A DNA stretch of 38,691 nucleotides from JAVVUJ01 sp964582545 (GTDB taxonomy: Bacteria > Bacillota > Clostridia > Peptostreptococcales > Anaerovoracaceae). The translations under genes and the position numbers were made by a program. Every line of letters begins with the position of its first letter. Position 1 is the stretch's first letter. The notes beneath the pieces are model-generated. The model worked only from the letters and a program-made list of their open reading frames with translations, made no database searches and was not told the origin of the DNA. The stretch spans positions 1 to 38,691 of the forward strand of contig CAZOSB010000023.1 of assembly GCA_964582545.1 (NCBI GenBank), given 5' to 3'. This document shows, one piece after another, positions 1 through 8,437 of this stretch.

Positions 1-1931
1 GTGTTTGGCCTTCAAACTATGTCAGCTTAGGACAGAGAGAAGGACTTTACAAGAACGTAGCAAGCGCTACTAACGTTGACAGACAAAACGCTGCTCAAAT
101 GATTGCAAACTCACTTACAGTTGACTTTGTATCTGTAGCTGCTGATGGAAAAACTGATGCGGTTAAAGGCAACATGCTTACAAGCGGACACAATGCTGTT
201 GAAGCAAAAGGCGTAATCACAGGTAGTGAAGAGTCTTTAATCAACCTTAAGCCATATATCGGTAAGAGCGTAACATATTACAAGCAAAAAGATAAGCCAT
301 ACGCAATTGTTGCGATTGCTTCCGAAGATTCTTCAGGAGTAACTGGTAAATTCAAAGAAGATGTAACTTTAACAGTTGCTACTGATGGAAGCTTTACACT
401 TACAGCTCCTAAATTAGTAGAAGATAACACTGATGTTGAGTTCACAGTTAAGGGTTCTGTAGAAACATTATTCTTAAACGGTGAAGAAATCACTGCTACT
501 ACTACTATCTCTTCAAAGCAAGCAATCACTGTAAACGGTGATGTAAGCGGAAAATCCATTTCAAACTTAAGCTCTTTTGCTTACTGGTCACACGTTGGAA
601 GCAACGGTGGAGACAAGAAAGTATCCAAATCTGACATCAAGCAGATTGACGATGCAAGATTGTTAGGATATGACTTTGTAACTTTAAAGAATGGCGACAT
701 CGATAAAAACAGCTTTGCATTAATCGGCGTATCTGCTCTTGACAAGATTGCAGAAGATAATATCGTCTATGTTTATGCTAACAAAGGTGGAGACATCACA
801 AGAGTAGAAGTTGGAACTGAAGTCGTTAAGGGTGATGTAACTTCTGTGAAATCTAGCGGTAAGAAATTCACTGTTAATGGCAAAACTTACGAGTTAGCGG
901 ACAAAACCGATGGAAGTGACGTTCCTGCTGCAGGAGACACTGTAGTATTCAACCTTGATGCAGAAGGAAAAATCTACTCTATCGATATCACTTCTGGTGC
1001 GACTAACACTTATGGCGTACACATGGGTTATGACCCACTATACGACAGAGTAAAACTTTATGATTCAGAAGAAGATGATGCCGTTTGGTATGACTTCACT
1101 AAGGATGTTGACAAGACAATCATGCAAAATGCTACTTTAGTAGCGTTCGGTGTAGATGCAAAAGGTAAGATTGATGTAGCTACAAAAGGTTCCTTCAATG
1201 GAGTATCTGCTGCAAACACCACTTTAACCGGATTAGTTCTGAACGATGGTGGTACTACTCACAGAGTATCTGCTAATGCTGCAGTATTTGCATCAAAGGG
1301 AACTCCTGCAAACGGAGATCAAATCGACTTTGTTACTACCATTGACAACGTAGACACTTCTAAGAACTTAGGGGAAATCTACTACATGATGGACAAAGAT
1401 GGTATCGTAGTAGCTATGATCGTTAAGGAAGCTAACGCTTCTAAGACATCTAAGGATTCTTATGCAGTAATTACAGATTGGAACAGCGTAAAGAATGCTG
1501 ATGGAGATTCTGTACAACAGTTGCTTGGATTCATCGATGGTGCGAAATTAGATAAATTGACTAAAGATAAGAACACCTTCTCAGGTAACACTGCGATTGC
1601 TGGACTTTACAAATTATCTCTTGATGCTAATGGTGTAATCAAGACTGCAGCTGCAGCTAATGGTGTATTAGAAGATGGTATTTCAATGGTAACCGGTACA
1701 GTAGCTGCTGTTAAGAGCAATGGTACTCAGTTACAAATCGGATCTACTTGGAACTATGTTGCTAAAGATGCAGTAGTATATCAGGCAGTAATGAAGAATG
1801 GTGAAGTTGATTCTTACAGAACAGCTGACACTGGTTCTATCTACACCAACTACACTGTATACCTTTACAACACAATCAAAGATGAAGATTCTTCAGGATT
1901 TGATACAGTTATCTTCGTAACAGATAAGTAG
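1..1931 (+). CDS. SLH-domain S-layer/surface protein, 3' part (5' end outside window)
   Basis: The reading frame is open from the first full codon at position 3, so the ATG at 99 is internal and the gene starts before the window; 642 residues are visible. The first ~35 residues (WPSNYV...LGQREGLYKNV... then Q-x-AQMIANSL) match the end of an S-layer homology domain, which binds secondary cell-wall polymer and anchors the protein to the wall. The remaining ~600 residues are rich in Thr, Ser, Asp, Lys, Val and Gly, have almost no Cys, and look like repeated beta-sandwich modules, as in S-layer proteins. Alternating (D/A)-G-K/D-G turns recur. A strong intrinsic terminator follows at 1971. Likely role: structural surface-array protein and a possible acceptor for the glycan encoded downstream. 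The SLH call is confident. That this is the main S-layer protein is inference; it could be one of several SLH paralogues. Confidence 0.85.
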   Translation, partial: VWPSNYVSLGQREGLYKNVASATNVDRQNAAQMIANSLTVDFVSVAADGKTDAVKGNMLTSGHNAVEAKGVITGSEESLINLKPYIGKSVTYYKQKDKPYAIVAIASEDSSGVTGKFKEDVTLTVATDGSFTLTAPKLVEDNTDVEFTVKGSVETLFLNGEEITATTTISSKQAITVNGDVSGKSISNLSSFAYWSHVGSNGGDKKVSKSDIKQIDDARLLGYDFVTLKNGDIDKNSFALIGVSALDKIAEDNIVYVYANKGGDITRVEVGTEVVKGDVTSVKSSGKKFTVNGKTYELADKTDGSDVPAAGDTVVFNLDAEGKIYSIDITSGATNTYGVHMGYDPLYDRVKLYDSEEDDAVWYDFTKDVDKTIMQNATLVAFGVDAKGKIDVATKGSFNGVSAANTTLTGLVLNDGGTTHRVSANAAVFASKGTPANGDQIDFVTTIDNVDTSKNLGEIYYMMDKDGIVVAMIVKEANASKTSKDSYAVITDWNSVKNADGDSVQQLLGFIDGAKLDKLTKDKNTFSGNTAIAGLYKLSLDANGVIKTAAAANGVLEDGISMVTGTVAAVKSNGTQLQIGSTWNYVAKDAVVYQAVMKNGEVDSYRTADTGSIYTNYTVYLYNTIKDEDSSGFDTVIFVTDK

Positions 1932-1970
1932 TCATTTAGATAAAGATTCCTAGTCCTCTCAAGGACTTAC

Positions 1971-2001
1971 AAAAAGACGTCGGTAACCCCGGCGTCTTTT
2001 T
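1971..2001 (+). terminator. Rho-independent terminator of the SLH protein gene
   Basis: A GC-rich hairpin with arms AAAAAGACG and CGTCTTTTT, extended inward by TCGG/CCGG (one G-T pair), has a short loop and ends in a run of five T. It lies 39 nt after the stop codon of the surface-protein gene. The A-run on the 5' side means it could also terminate minus-strand transcripts. Confidence 0.88.
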
Positions 2002-2018
2002 GCTACTATTTTATTATG

Positions 2019-2132
2019 TAGGAAATATTGCTTGCGATATTTCTGGAATATCAAAAAAGGTTACCGCTTAAATTAGCGGGCAACGCCCGCACTAACGTGG
2101 CGAAGCCACCTTTTTTATCTAATAGGAAATAT
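2019..2132. repeat. Palindromic cloverleaf-like element flanked by 10-bp direct repeats
   Basis: TAGGAAATAT occurs at 2019-2028 and again at 2123-2132. Between them an outer inverted repeat (AAAAAAGG at 2053-2060, CCTTTTTT at 2109-2116) encloses two or three small hairpins: CCGCT/AGCGG, GCGGGC-AAC-GCCCGC and GTGGC-GAA-GCCAC. The first two share bases, so they are alternatives. A further stem, GAAATAT/ATATTTC, sits just left (about 2022-2042). The layout resembles a small non-autonomous mobile repeat or REP-type element; the last hairpin with its T-run could also act as a terminator. No coding potential is seen. The direct repeats could be a target-site duplication, but this is one copy and cannot be proved here. 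Confidence 0.5.
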
Positions 2133-2204
2133 CGATGGAAAAAAAGAAATGAAAAACCATCCTAAGAAAGAAGATGGGAGTGTGAAATGGAAATATGAGC
2201 ATAG

Positions 2205-2230
2205 GAAAAAACAGAAGTGAAAAACTTCTG
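2205..2230 (-). terminator. Terminator of the IS91 companion ORF / transposase unit
   Basis: Read on the minus strand, CAGAAG - TTTTTCA loop - CTTCTG is followed directly by TTTTTT. It lies 22 nt beyond the stop codon of the 55-aa ORF at 2253, where a terminator of the transposase operon is expected. Confidence 0.6.
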
Positions 2231-2252
2231 AAAAAATTATGAAAAGAAAGAG

Positions 2253-2420
2253 TTATTCATTTAAAAAGTAATCCATATCCAGTAAGTCGTTATCGCGCAT
2301 ACGTTCTATTTCCCTTGTAGTATAGCCATCGGGAGGACTCTGCGCATATTTTTCCCGAAGCTTTGCAACATATTCTTCTTTTGTGACGACTTTGCCGTCA
2401 TAATTGTAAGTGACTGCCAT
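2253..2420 (-). CDS. Small hypothetical protein paired with IS91-type transposase (55 aa)
   Basis: A 55-residue, highly charged protein with no membrane segment; it begins MAVTYNYDGK and ends DYFLNE. The start at 2420 is chosen over an upstream in-frame start because GGAGG lies about 10 nt before this ATG. The gene is 29 nt downstream of the transposase stop, on the same strand, and is followed by a hairpin with a T-run, so the two probably form one transcript. The composition (repeated YxxKLREKY and EIERMRDND stretches) suggests a short helical protein. The function is not recognised; an accessory or regulatory protein of the insertion element is plausible from its position alone. Confidence 0.6.
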   Translation of the reverse strand: MAVTYNYDGKVVTKEEYVAKLREKYAQSPPDGYTTREIERMRDNDLLDMDYFLNE

Positions 2421-2449
2421 TTTTAATAATCCTCCATTTTTTAAAATTA

Positions 2450-3592
2450 TTATAGCACATAGGGAGGAGAATGTGAGGGATGACAAGGGAAATAGGTATC
2501 AATGAATTCCATGTAGTGACCACAGGAGCATTTAAGAGGATCATAGCCAAAAGTGATTTCAAGACGGAAAATCCACCGTTGAAGAAGTCTTCTATGCTGG
2601 CGAAGGTGATGGGAAACAATGCGAACTAAAGACGGACGCAAGGCAAAAGGTTGAGCATAAAGACCATAGTAACGGAGCATATGAAATCCTTTTTCGGGAA
2701 TATGAATAATTAGTTTTTGGATGAATGCATGAGCCGTAACTGTCTCAAAGATCGGTTTGTTATCCTCGTGTCGTTGATACCAAAAGGTTACAAGGTTACC
2801 ATCATAGTCAGTGATTCTAGACTGAGCCATGGCAGGTCTACCGATATATCTAGTAATGTAATTGGCAACAGAGGAAGGGGAATTGAAATGAGTAGCAGGA
2901 GCATGAACATAAAAACCATCGGGATAAAGACGATAAAGTTTGTCAGTAAATTTCTTGAAATCAAGTGAAGAAAACAGGGTAGGATTAAGGGAATGCTTCA
3001 AGTTAAAAAGAAGTGCAGTCATCCACTTTTTGCGGAGCATGATAAAAGGAAAAAAAGAAACCTTTTTACAGTCCGTGATATTGCCACAGGCAACTTCAGT
3101 GACAAGCATATGAATATGGGGATTCCATTTCAGGTCACGACCGAATGTGTGAAGACCACAAACCATACCATGAGTAAATTGTTCCTTTTTATTTAAGGAA
3201 TGTGACCAGTCAGAGATGACCTGAGCAGAAGTTCGAAAAAGAACATCAAGAAGGGAGCGATCTTTACGGAAGTAGAGCCTGAGTTCTTTGGGTATGGTAA
3301 AGACCATATGACGATGGGGGCAATTAATCATTTTTTCCGCAATAGAATCTGCACGATTAGCTTGATAAGCCGTTCCGCAAGTATTGCAGAACCTTGAATG
3401 GCAACGGAATGGCACAAACTTGTAACACCCACAATGAGGGCATTGGTACATAGCGTAGCCTCCGGAAGGTTCACCACAATTTAATGCTTTTTCTACTTCT
3501 TGAATTACCACCAGTCTAACATTAGGATTGTTTGCCAAGAAAGAATGCCAATGGTCTTTGAGAATTTGTTTGATTGTAAATTTTGCACTCAT
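2450..3592 (-). CDS. IS91-family transposase (HUH, Y2-type), 380 aa
   Basis: The N-terminus has a zinc-ribbon of the IS91 class: a Cys-x2-Cys (CPHCGC), then C-x4-FC-x2-C (CHSRFCNTC). A central HUH metal-binding motif, NPHIHMLV, follows. A pair of tyrosines four residues apart in VANYITRYIGRP provides the rolling-circle nicking residues. The length (380 aa) matches intact family members and there is no internal frameshift. The start at 3592 is preferred over a longer frame because GAGGAT lies 7 nt upstream. Family members move by single-strand rolling-circle transposition without making target duplications. The gene sits between the surface-protein gene and the glycan locus and is transcribed leftward with the 55-aa ORF at 2253. 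The ends of the element could not be placed exactly. Confidence 0.9.
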   Translation of the reverse strand: MSAKFTIKQILKDHWHSFLANNPNVRLVVIQEVEKALNCGEPSGGYAMYQCPHCGCYKFVPFRCHSRFCNTCGTAYQANRADSIAEKMINCPHRHMVFTIPKELRLYFRKDRSLLDVLFRTSAQVISDWSHSLNKKEQFTHGMVCGLHTFGRDLKWNPHIHMLVTEVACGNITDCKKVSFFPFIMLRKKWMTALLFNLKHSLNPTLFSSLDFKKFTDKLYRLYPDGFYVHAPATHFNSPSSVANYITRYIGRPAMAQSRITDYDGNLVTFWYQRHEDNKPIFETVTAHAFIQKLIIHIPEKGFHMLRYYGLYAQPFALRPSLVRIVSHHLRQHRRLLQRWIFRLEITFGYDPLKCSCGHYMEFIDTYFPCHPSHSPPYVL

Positions 3593-3656
3593 AAGACTAT
3601 CCTCTATAGATAGTTTATATTTTTTTATCTTAAATGAAAAGTTTTTCATAAACAAT

Positions 3657-3698
3657 AAAAATCATCATTGAGAGAGTATATCCCTTATGATGATTTTT
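3657..3698 (-). terminator. 12-bp inverted repeat, possible bidirectional terminator
   Basis: AAAAATCATCAT (3657-3668) is perfectly inverted at 3687-3698 (ATGATGATTTTT), leaving an 18-nt loop. Both strands end in a T-run. It lies upstream of the transposase and about 110 nt beyond the stop of the minus-strand Wzy_C gene, so it could end that operon. The loop is long for a terminator, and the palindrome could instead belong to the terminus of the IS91-like element. The rest of 3593-3809 shows nothing else recognisable. Confidence 0.45.
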
Positions 3699-3809
3699 CA
3701 TATTGTCTTATTAAAATGTTCCATGGTAGTTGCAATTTGCTTTTTAAGAATTACTAATCACAATGTTTTTGGGATTCCATAGCTAACTTTTAATACTATA
3801 GATTCATTT

Positions 3810-6752
3810 TTATACCGCTAAAAAAGCAATTCTCTTAACTTTCATTTCGGTGGTAAAGGTTAAAACAATTTCCAATTCCTCTAGATTATAGTTGTTCTCC
3901 AATTCGATGATACCCATAGAGGAACCATCGTATACTTCTAAGGCATAAGATTCGCCGTTAAAAGTGGCAGAAACACCTTCGGGGTTATCGCATTCCACTA
4001 TCAGCCGATATCGTCCCTCTAACTTTTGCACCGCTTTAAAAGAGATATTTTGCCCAGCAGGAACTTCTATAGGCTCCTTTGGAGAGGATAAGGTATTTGT
4101 CCAACTCAGCTTCATATTGTCCGGTATTAGGTCGGAGTTCACGTCTACGGGGAAATCCGTGTCAAACACCTTATTGATATAGACGTTGAGAATATATTTG
4201 TCGTTGTAATTATTAGCTTCTTCCATGATTAAATATTTACTGATAAAGGTATCGTTCTTCGGGGTCAGGTACGCCACATCCCAATAGGTTTCGTTACGTT
4301 GCTTCATTCCATCGTAAAGATCTAGAATCTTTGTAACATAAAATGCGGTATAATTGATTTTTTCCAAGGCCGAACGCCCATTGACTCCCAATGGATCCAG
4401 ATTTGCTTCCAATGTATCAAACAGTATGGCGCAAGTCTTAGGGCTGGCTTTATTGTATTCAAACCCATCCAAAGCTGCTTGAAAAGCCTGTTCGTCCTGA
4501 TTGGTAGCAAAATAGTAATCCATTAAATATTTGAAGTTAATATTTGACTCTTTCGTTTTAAGATGTTGGGCGTATGCGTCTGCCTTTTTTAAAACAACAG
4601 CATCTTCTTGGGTAGGTGCATTTAAAAGATAAGAAGTAATATAGTCATTCGTATCAAATTGATCTATTTGAATGAAATTATCAAGGTCTTCAAAGGTAAA
4701 GTCTCCGGAGATAAGTTTCTTGCTGGCATAAAGGTTTAAGGAAATGCTCACCACAAATACCAACGAGAAAAGAGCCACTGACCAAGGTAAAATTTTATCC
4801 TGCCAAGGAGTACCAGAGCTAGGGGAGGCTGTCTTCCCATTGCCGGATTGGGACTTGCTGTCAGCACCTTTGGATTTTACTTCGGCTTTCACAGGAACCG
4901 TTTCATGATAAGTACCAAAAAGTACAGTTAAAATACCCAAGATACCAAAAGCCACAATGAGAAACCCACCCGAAGACCATATGGCATCCGTGGTAGCTTG
5001 TCCAAACATTTGTAGCAAACAAGCGCCGGCTACGGGTATTGCAAAGAGGTTGACTCCCTTTCGTCTACATCTGTACAGCGCCAGAATGCCGGCGGCTAAA
5101 ATTCCAACGAAGAATAAGAACCCCGGTATTCCTAAGTCACAGAGGGATTGGACATAATGATTATGAGCATACTTTGTTTCATAGTAATAGTTTTGAACGG
5201 AAACTACTGCAGTCTCAAAGCCACCCAATCCTTTTCCGAAAATAGGGCTCTTGCCAAAGATTTTTAAACCATCCTTAAAAAACACCGTACGTTGAATGGC
5301 ATTTTCATTAGCTCCTAAGTTTTGGATACGGTTGGCGATAAAACCTGGTAACAATTTGTACTTCAGATTAATTTCGCCTGATTTTGGACCGGAATAGCTA
5401 CTGGATGTAATGTTTACATCCTCCGTAGTCGCGAGATAGTTGATTCTTATGATTTTAGAATCCTCAGGCACTTGGAAGGAAACAGTACCTGAATTTCCAT
5501 TCGCAGTTTTTGATGCCGATACAGGACCTATATAGAGAGTTTCAGCAGTTCTTTTTACTAGGTTCATATCGTTCTGAGATTCTATTTTTATATAAAGCGA
5601 AGGAGTGGAGCTCTCAACCTGCAGCTCATAGGTACCGCCGGGTACGTAAATGGCACGCATAAGCATCTCGCCACCTTTGATAGATGCGGGACCGGAGAAA
5701 TTTAAAGCCAAAGCCACGTAACCTATTGCCAATAAAACAAATCCACCGATGATAATCGCAGGCTTTTTATTCTGCCCTTTTATGGTCTTTTCGCCATGGG
5801 ATTCATTGCCAGTAGAAGATATGCCGGAAATCATAGGTGTCAGCTTGTTGTGCGCCACATACAATAAGACTACATTTAGAACAAGGGCTAGCAAGGGCAA
5901 CCAGGAAGTGACACCTTCTGCGCCCAATCCCTTCATAGCGACAAACGCCATAGCCAGTGAAAACACTGCCGTCTCCGCCATGATGCAGAAAAGCTTTAAA
6001 CGTAAATCTTTACTTGTCAATATAATCATTAAAAGACAAGATAAGAAGAAGATAAACAAAGAACCCATACTGAAGGCCAACAGGTAAGAAAGGGCGTTGA
6101 CCGCCAACAAAGCAACGCAGATTAAATCGGACGATTTACTTTTTCCTTTGGGCAGAGTGATTAAGAGAAATAAAGACAGCAGTACACCCAAGGACATGAC
6201 TCCGCTGTAAAGGTTAGGATCTATGAGCATACTCTTAATTCGGATTCCAGCCTCATACCCACCTGCCAACTCGATATTGGGGATATATTTGCCAAACATT
6301 AACTTAATGATTCCTGAAAAGATGCCAGAGGATGCAGCGTCCACAGAAATAAAACCGATGGTTGCAGTAGCAGAAGCAAAGACCCCAATCAGACTTCGGG
6401 TCCACTCTAAGGTAGACTTGCCGGAACGAATGATGATTAAAAATATAAAAAATCCAACAAGAATTTTAGAAAATTCAATAATTGCAAATTTACCTGAAAT
6501 AGCGTAAAACGCCGATATGCCACACCAAACCACATAAAGGTAGGAAACTATGAGGATGGGACTTCTATACGCACTTAGGCGCCCTTTGGTCTTTGGCAAA
6601 AGCATTAGAACAAAGATCCCCAAGGATGCCAGCAGCGCCACCCACTTTTCAATGGAATCATCCATACTCCCCATGATTAATATGAGAAAGAACAGCCCTA
6701 CAGCCGCCCATATACTTTTCCCGTTTTGCCTAATAAAACTATTTTCGCTCAT
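3810..6752 (-). CDS. Wzy_C-type O-antigen ligase / glycan polymerase with large ectodomains (980 aa)
   Basis: A polytopic membrane protein. About ten hydrophobic segments lie in residues 12-300, including the SMLIDPNLYSG motif (~174-184) typical of Wzy/WaaL-type enzymes. A membrane segment at ~332-350 is followed by an exported beta-rich domain (~355-475). The Wzy_C signature is at ~488-545 (GKSPIFGKGLGGFE, then AHNHYVQ-x4-GIPG with the family His residues), followed by more membrane segments, a Ser/Gly/Lys-rich linker (~622-650), another membrane segment (~654-676) and a ~300-residue C-terminal ectodomain. Family enzymes join lipid-linked glycans to each other or to an acceptor (lipid A core or protein) outside the membrane. 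It is co-transcribed with the sugar transferase at 6790 (37-nt gap). Since the locus encodes an ABC exporter and no visible Wzx, a ligase role, as proposed for WsaB in Geobacillus S-layer glycosylation, is more likely than polymerase. The substrate is not known. Confidence 0.82.
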   Translation of the reverse strand: MSENSFIRQNGKSIWAAVGLFFLILIMGSMDDSIEKWVALLASLGIFVLMLLPKTKGRLSAYRSPILIVSYLYVVWCGISAFYAISGKFAIIEFSKILVGFFIFLIIIRSGKSTLEWTRSLIGVFASATATIGFISVDAASSGIFSGIIKLMFGKYIPNIELAGGYEAGIRIKSMLIDPNLYSGVMSLGVLLSLFLLITLPKGKSKSSDLICVALLAVNALSYLLAFSMGSLFIFFLSCLLMIILTSKDLRLKLFCIMAETAVFSLAMAFVAMKGLGAEGVTSWLPLLALVLNVVLLYVAHNKLTPMISGISSTGNESHGEKTIKGQNKKPAIIIGGFVLLAIGYVALALNFSGPASIKGGEMLMRAIYVPGGTYELQVESSTPSLYIKIESQNDMNLVKRTAETLYIGPVSASKTANGNSGTVSFQVPEDSKIIRINYLATTEDVNITSSSYSGPKSGEINLKYKLLPGFIANRIQNLGANENAIQRTVFFKDGLKIFGKSPIFGKGLGGFETAVVSVQNYYYETKYAHNHYVQSLCDLGIPGFLFFVGILAAGILALYRCRRKGVNLFAIPVAGACLLQMFGQATTDAIWSSGGFLIVAFGILGILTVLFGTYHETVPVKAEVKSKGADSKSQSGNGKTASPSSGTPWQDKILPWSVALFSLVFVVSISLNLYASKKLISGDFTFEDLDNFIQIDQFDTNDYITSYLLNAPTQEDAVVLKKADAYAQHLKTKESNINFKYLMDYYFATNQDEQAFQAALDGFEYNKASPKTCAILFDTLEANLDPLGVNGRSALEKINYTAFYVTKILDLYDGMKQRNETYWDVAYLTPKNDTFISKYLIMEEANNYNDKYILNVYINKVFDTDFPVDVNSDLIPDNMKLSWTNTLSSPKEPIEVPAGQNISFKAVQKLEGRYRLIVECDNPEGVSATFNGESYALEVYDGSSMGIIELENNYNLEELEIVLTFTTEMKVKRIAFLAV

Positions 6753-6789
6753 GATTCATTCCCTTTCATTCCTTCGTATATTTAATATT

Positions 6790-8193
6790 TTAAACTAATT
6801 TCTCTTCATTTACGATTCCTTTAAACAAAGTCATAAATAAGATTTTAATGTCAAAAAAGATGTTCCAGTTTTCTATATAATAAATATCATGTTTAATTCT
6901 TTTAGGGATGGAGGTGTCTCCACGATATCCGTTGACCTGCGCCCAACCGGTAATGCCTGGTCGTACCTGATGTTTTACCATATATAAAGGGACTTCTTGC
7001 CGAAACTGTTCCACAAAATGTGGTCTCTCTGGACGGGGACCCACTAGGCTCATATTTCCCTTTACTACATTAAATAGCTGAGGTAATTCATCGATGGAAA
7101 ATTTTCTAATGAAGGAGCCAAACTTGGTTTTTCTGGGGTCATCCGCTGTAGTCCATGTAGTTGCCGCACCGTCGTTAACCTTCATGGAACGAAACTTATA
7201 CATGAGAAAAGGTTTCTTTCCCAAGCCAATCCGTTCCTGAGTGAAAATAATAGGACCCGGCGATGTAAATAGTATCCCCAAAACGGCAAAAAGCATTATC
7301 GGAGAGGTGAGTAAGATAAGTAAGAGTGCACCAATCAGATCCATGCAGCGTTTACAAAGGGCATTGACAAAGTTGTCCAAGGGAATGCGGCGGATATTAA
7401 TCAGTGGAATCCCATCGATTTCATCCATATAGGGTTTTGCCGGCATATACTGGAAATAAAAAGGGATAACGGATAACTTTATTCCATTTTTTTCACATAT
7501 TTCTATCACGTGAGGAAGTAAGTAGTATTCGTCTGCTTCCAATGCGGCTACCACTTCATCAGCCCCTTTAGACTCTAGGATTTCAGCCAGCTGTGCCATA
7601 GGACCAAAGCAGGGAAAGCTTTGGCACTGGGGTGAGGCGGAAAGTGTAGTGTCCGTGGAGGCTACGTAGCCAGAAATATTGTACCCCAAGGATTTATCCC
7701 CGGAAACAGAGGTGGCGTACTCCAAGGCGGAGGAGCCGCTACCCACCAAGATTACATGTTTGATATTATGACCTTTTTCCCGATAAAGCCGAAGCACCTT
7801 TCTCAAAGAAAATCTCTTTGCTGCAATGAGTCCTGTGTTTGACAAGAAAAAAATGACTAAAACCCATCTGGATATATCAATCCACTTAAAGAGAAAGAGT
7901 ATGGTAAACAAAAGCAGGGAACCGATCAAATTGGCCTTAAATAAAAGGGTAAATTCCATAGCAAAGCTTTTGTTTCGGAAAGATCCAAAGAGCCCCATGA
8001 CCCCATAGATAAGAAGAAAAGCAGGAATGACAAAGATGGACATCTGTAAGTAAGCGTTTAACCCGATGTGAGTCTGACCATCATCCATCAGACCGAAACG
8101 TATTCCATATGATAACAGCATTGCCATAAATATCAGGGCGCCGTCGGATAGTATATTGATATTATTAAGTAAATTTTGATTTTCTTTAATCAT
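6790..8193 (-). CDS. Undecaprenyl-phosphate sugar phosphotransferase (polyprenyl glycosylphosphotransferase), 467 aa
   Basis: Four or five N-terminal membrane segments (residues ~20-150) are followed by a Rossmann-like CoA-binding domain (HVILVGSGSSALEY) and a C-terminal bacterial sugar-transferase domain with a membrane-entering helix (MDLIGALLLILLTSPI). Signature motifs are present: QERIGLGKKPF, YKFRSM, DELPQLFNVVKGNMSLVGPRP and RPGITGWAQVNG. The family transfers a hexose-1-phosphate from a nucleotide sugar to undecaprenyl phosphate, the first committed step of glycan assembly on the cytoplasmic face. The ATG at 8193 is chosen over the longest frame (8286) because a promoter (8248-8277) lies between the two; the ribosome binding site is weak. 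It is the first gene of the minus-strand operon with the Wzy_C protein. WbaP/WcaJ/WsaP types cannot be separated by eye. Confidence 0.9.
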   Translation of the reverse strand: MIKENQNLLNNINILSDGALIFMAMLLSYGIRFGLMDDGQTHIGLNAYLQMSIFVIPAFLLIYGVMGLFGSFRNKSFAMEFTLLFKANLIGSLLLFTILFLFKWIDISRWVLVIFFLSNTGLIAAKRFSLRKVLRLYREKGHNIKHVILVGSGSSALEYATSVSGDKSLGYNISGYVASTDTTLSASPQCQSFPCFGPMAQLAEILESKGADEVVAALEADEYYLLPHVIEICEKNGIKLSVIPFYFQYMPAKPYMDEIDGIPLINIRRIPLDNFVNALCKRCMDLIGALLLILLTSPIMLFAVLGILFTSPGPIIFTQERIGLGKKPFLMYKFRSMKVNDGAATTWTTADDPRKTKFGSFIRKFSIDELPQLFNVVKGNMSLVGPRPERPHFVEQFRQEVPLYMVKHQVRPGITGWAQVNGYRGDTSIPKRIKHDIYYIENWNIFFDIKILFMTLFKGIVNEEKLV

Positions 8194-8247
8194 AAGTAAC
8201 CATATTTCTATATATAATGCAGGTAATTTTGTATATTTAATGATAGC

Positions 8248-8277
8248 ATTATAGCATAGGAGCAATGTAATTTGCAA
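8248..8277 (-). promoter_or_regulatory. Sigma-A-type promoter for the sugar transferase / Wzy_C operon
   Basis: On the minus strand TTGCAA (8277-8272) is separated by 18 bp from a perfect TATAAT (8253-8248). Transcription would start near 8241 and read into the ATG at 8193. Confidence 0.65.
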
Positions 8278-8342
8278 GAATTCCATGATTTGTAAAACTT
8301 AAAAAAAATCTGTTTAATCACTTCTTATATCACATAAAATTA

Positions 8343-8371
8343 TTGCGATTTTTTTTTTAACAGTATATACT
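8343..8371 (+). promoter_or_regulatory. Sigma-A-type promoter for the rightward glycan genes
   Basis: TTGCGA (8343-8348), a 17-bp spacer containing a ten-T run, and TATACT (8366-8371) precede the glycosyltransferase gene at 8438 by a ~60-nt leader. Its -35 box lies about 65 bp from the divergent leftward promoter, so one regulator could act on both. Confidence 0.55.
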
Positions 8372-8437
8372 TTATCTATAGATTTCATTTGGAAAACATG
8401 AAAAATTATTTAATTCATCAAGTTAACGAGGTTGAGA

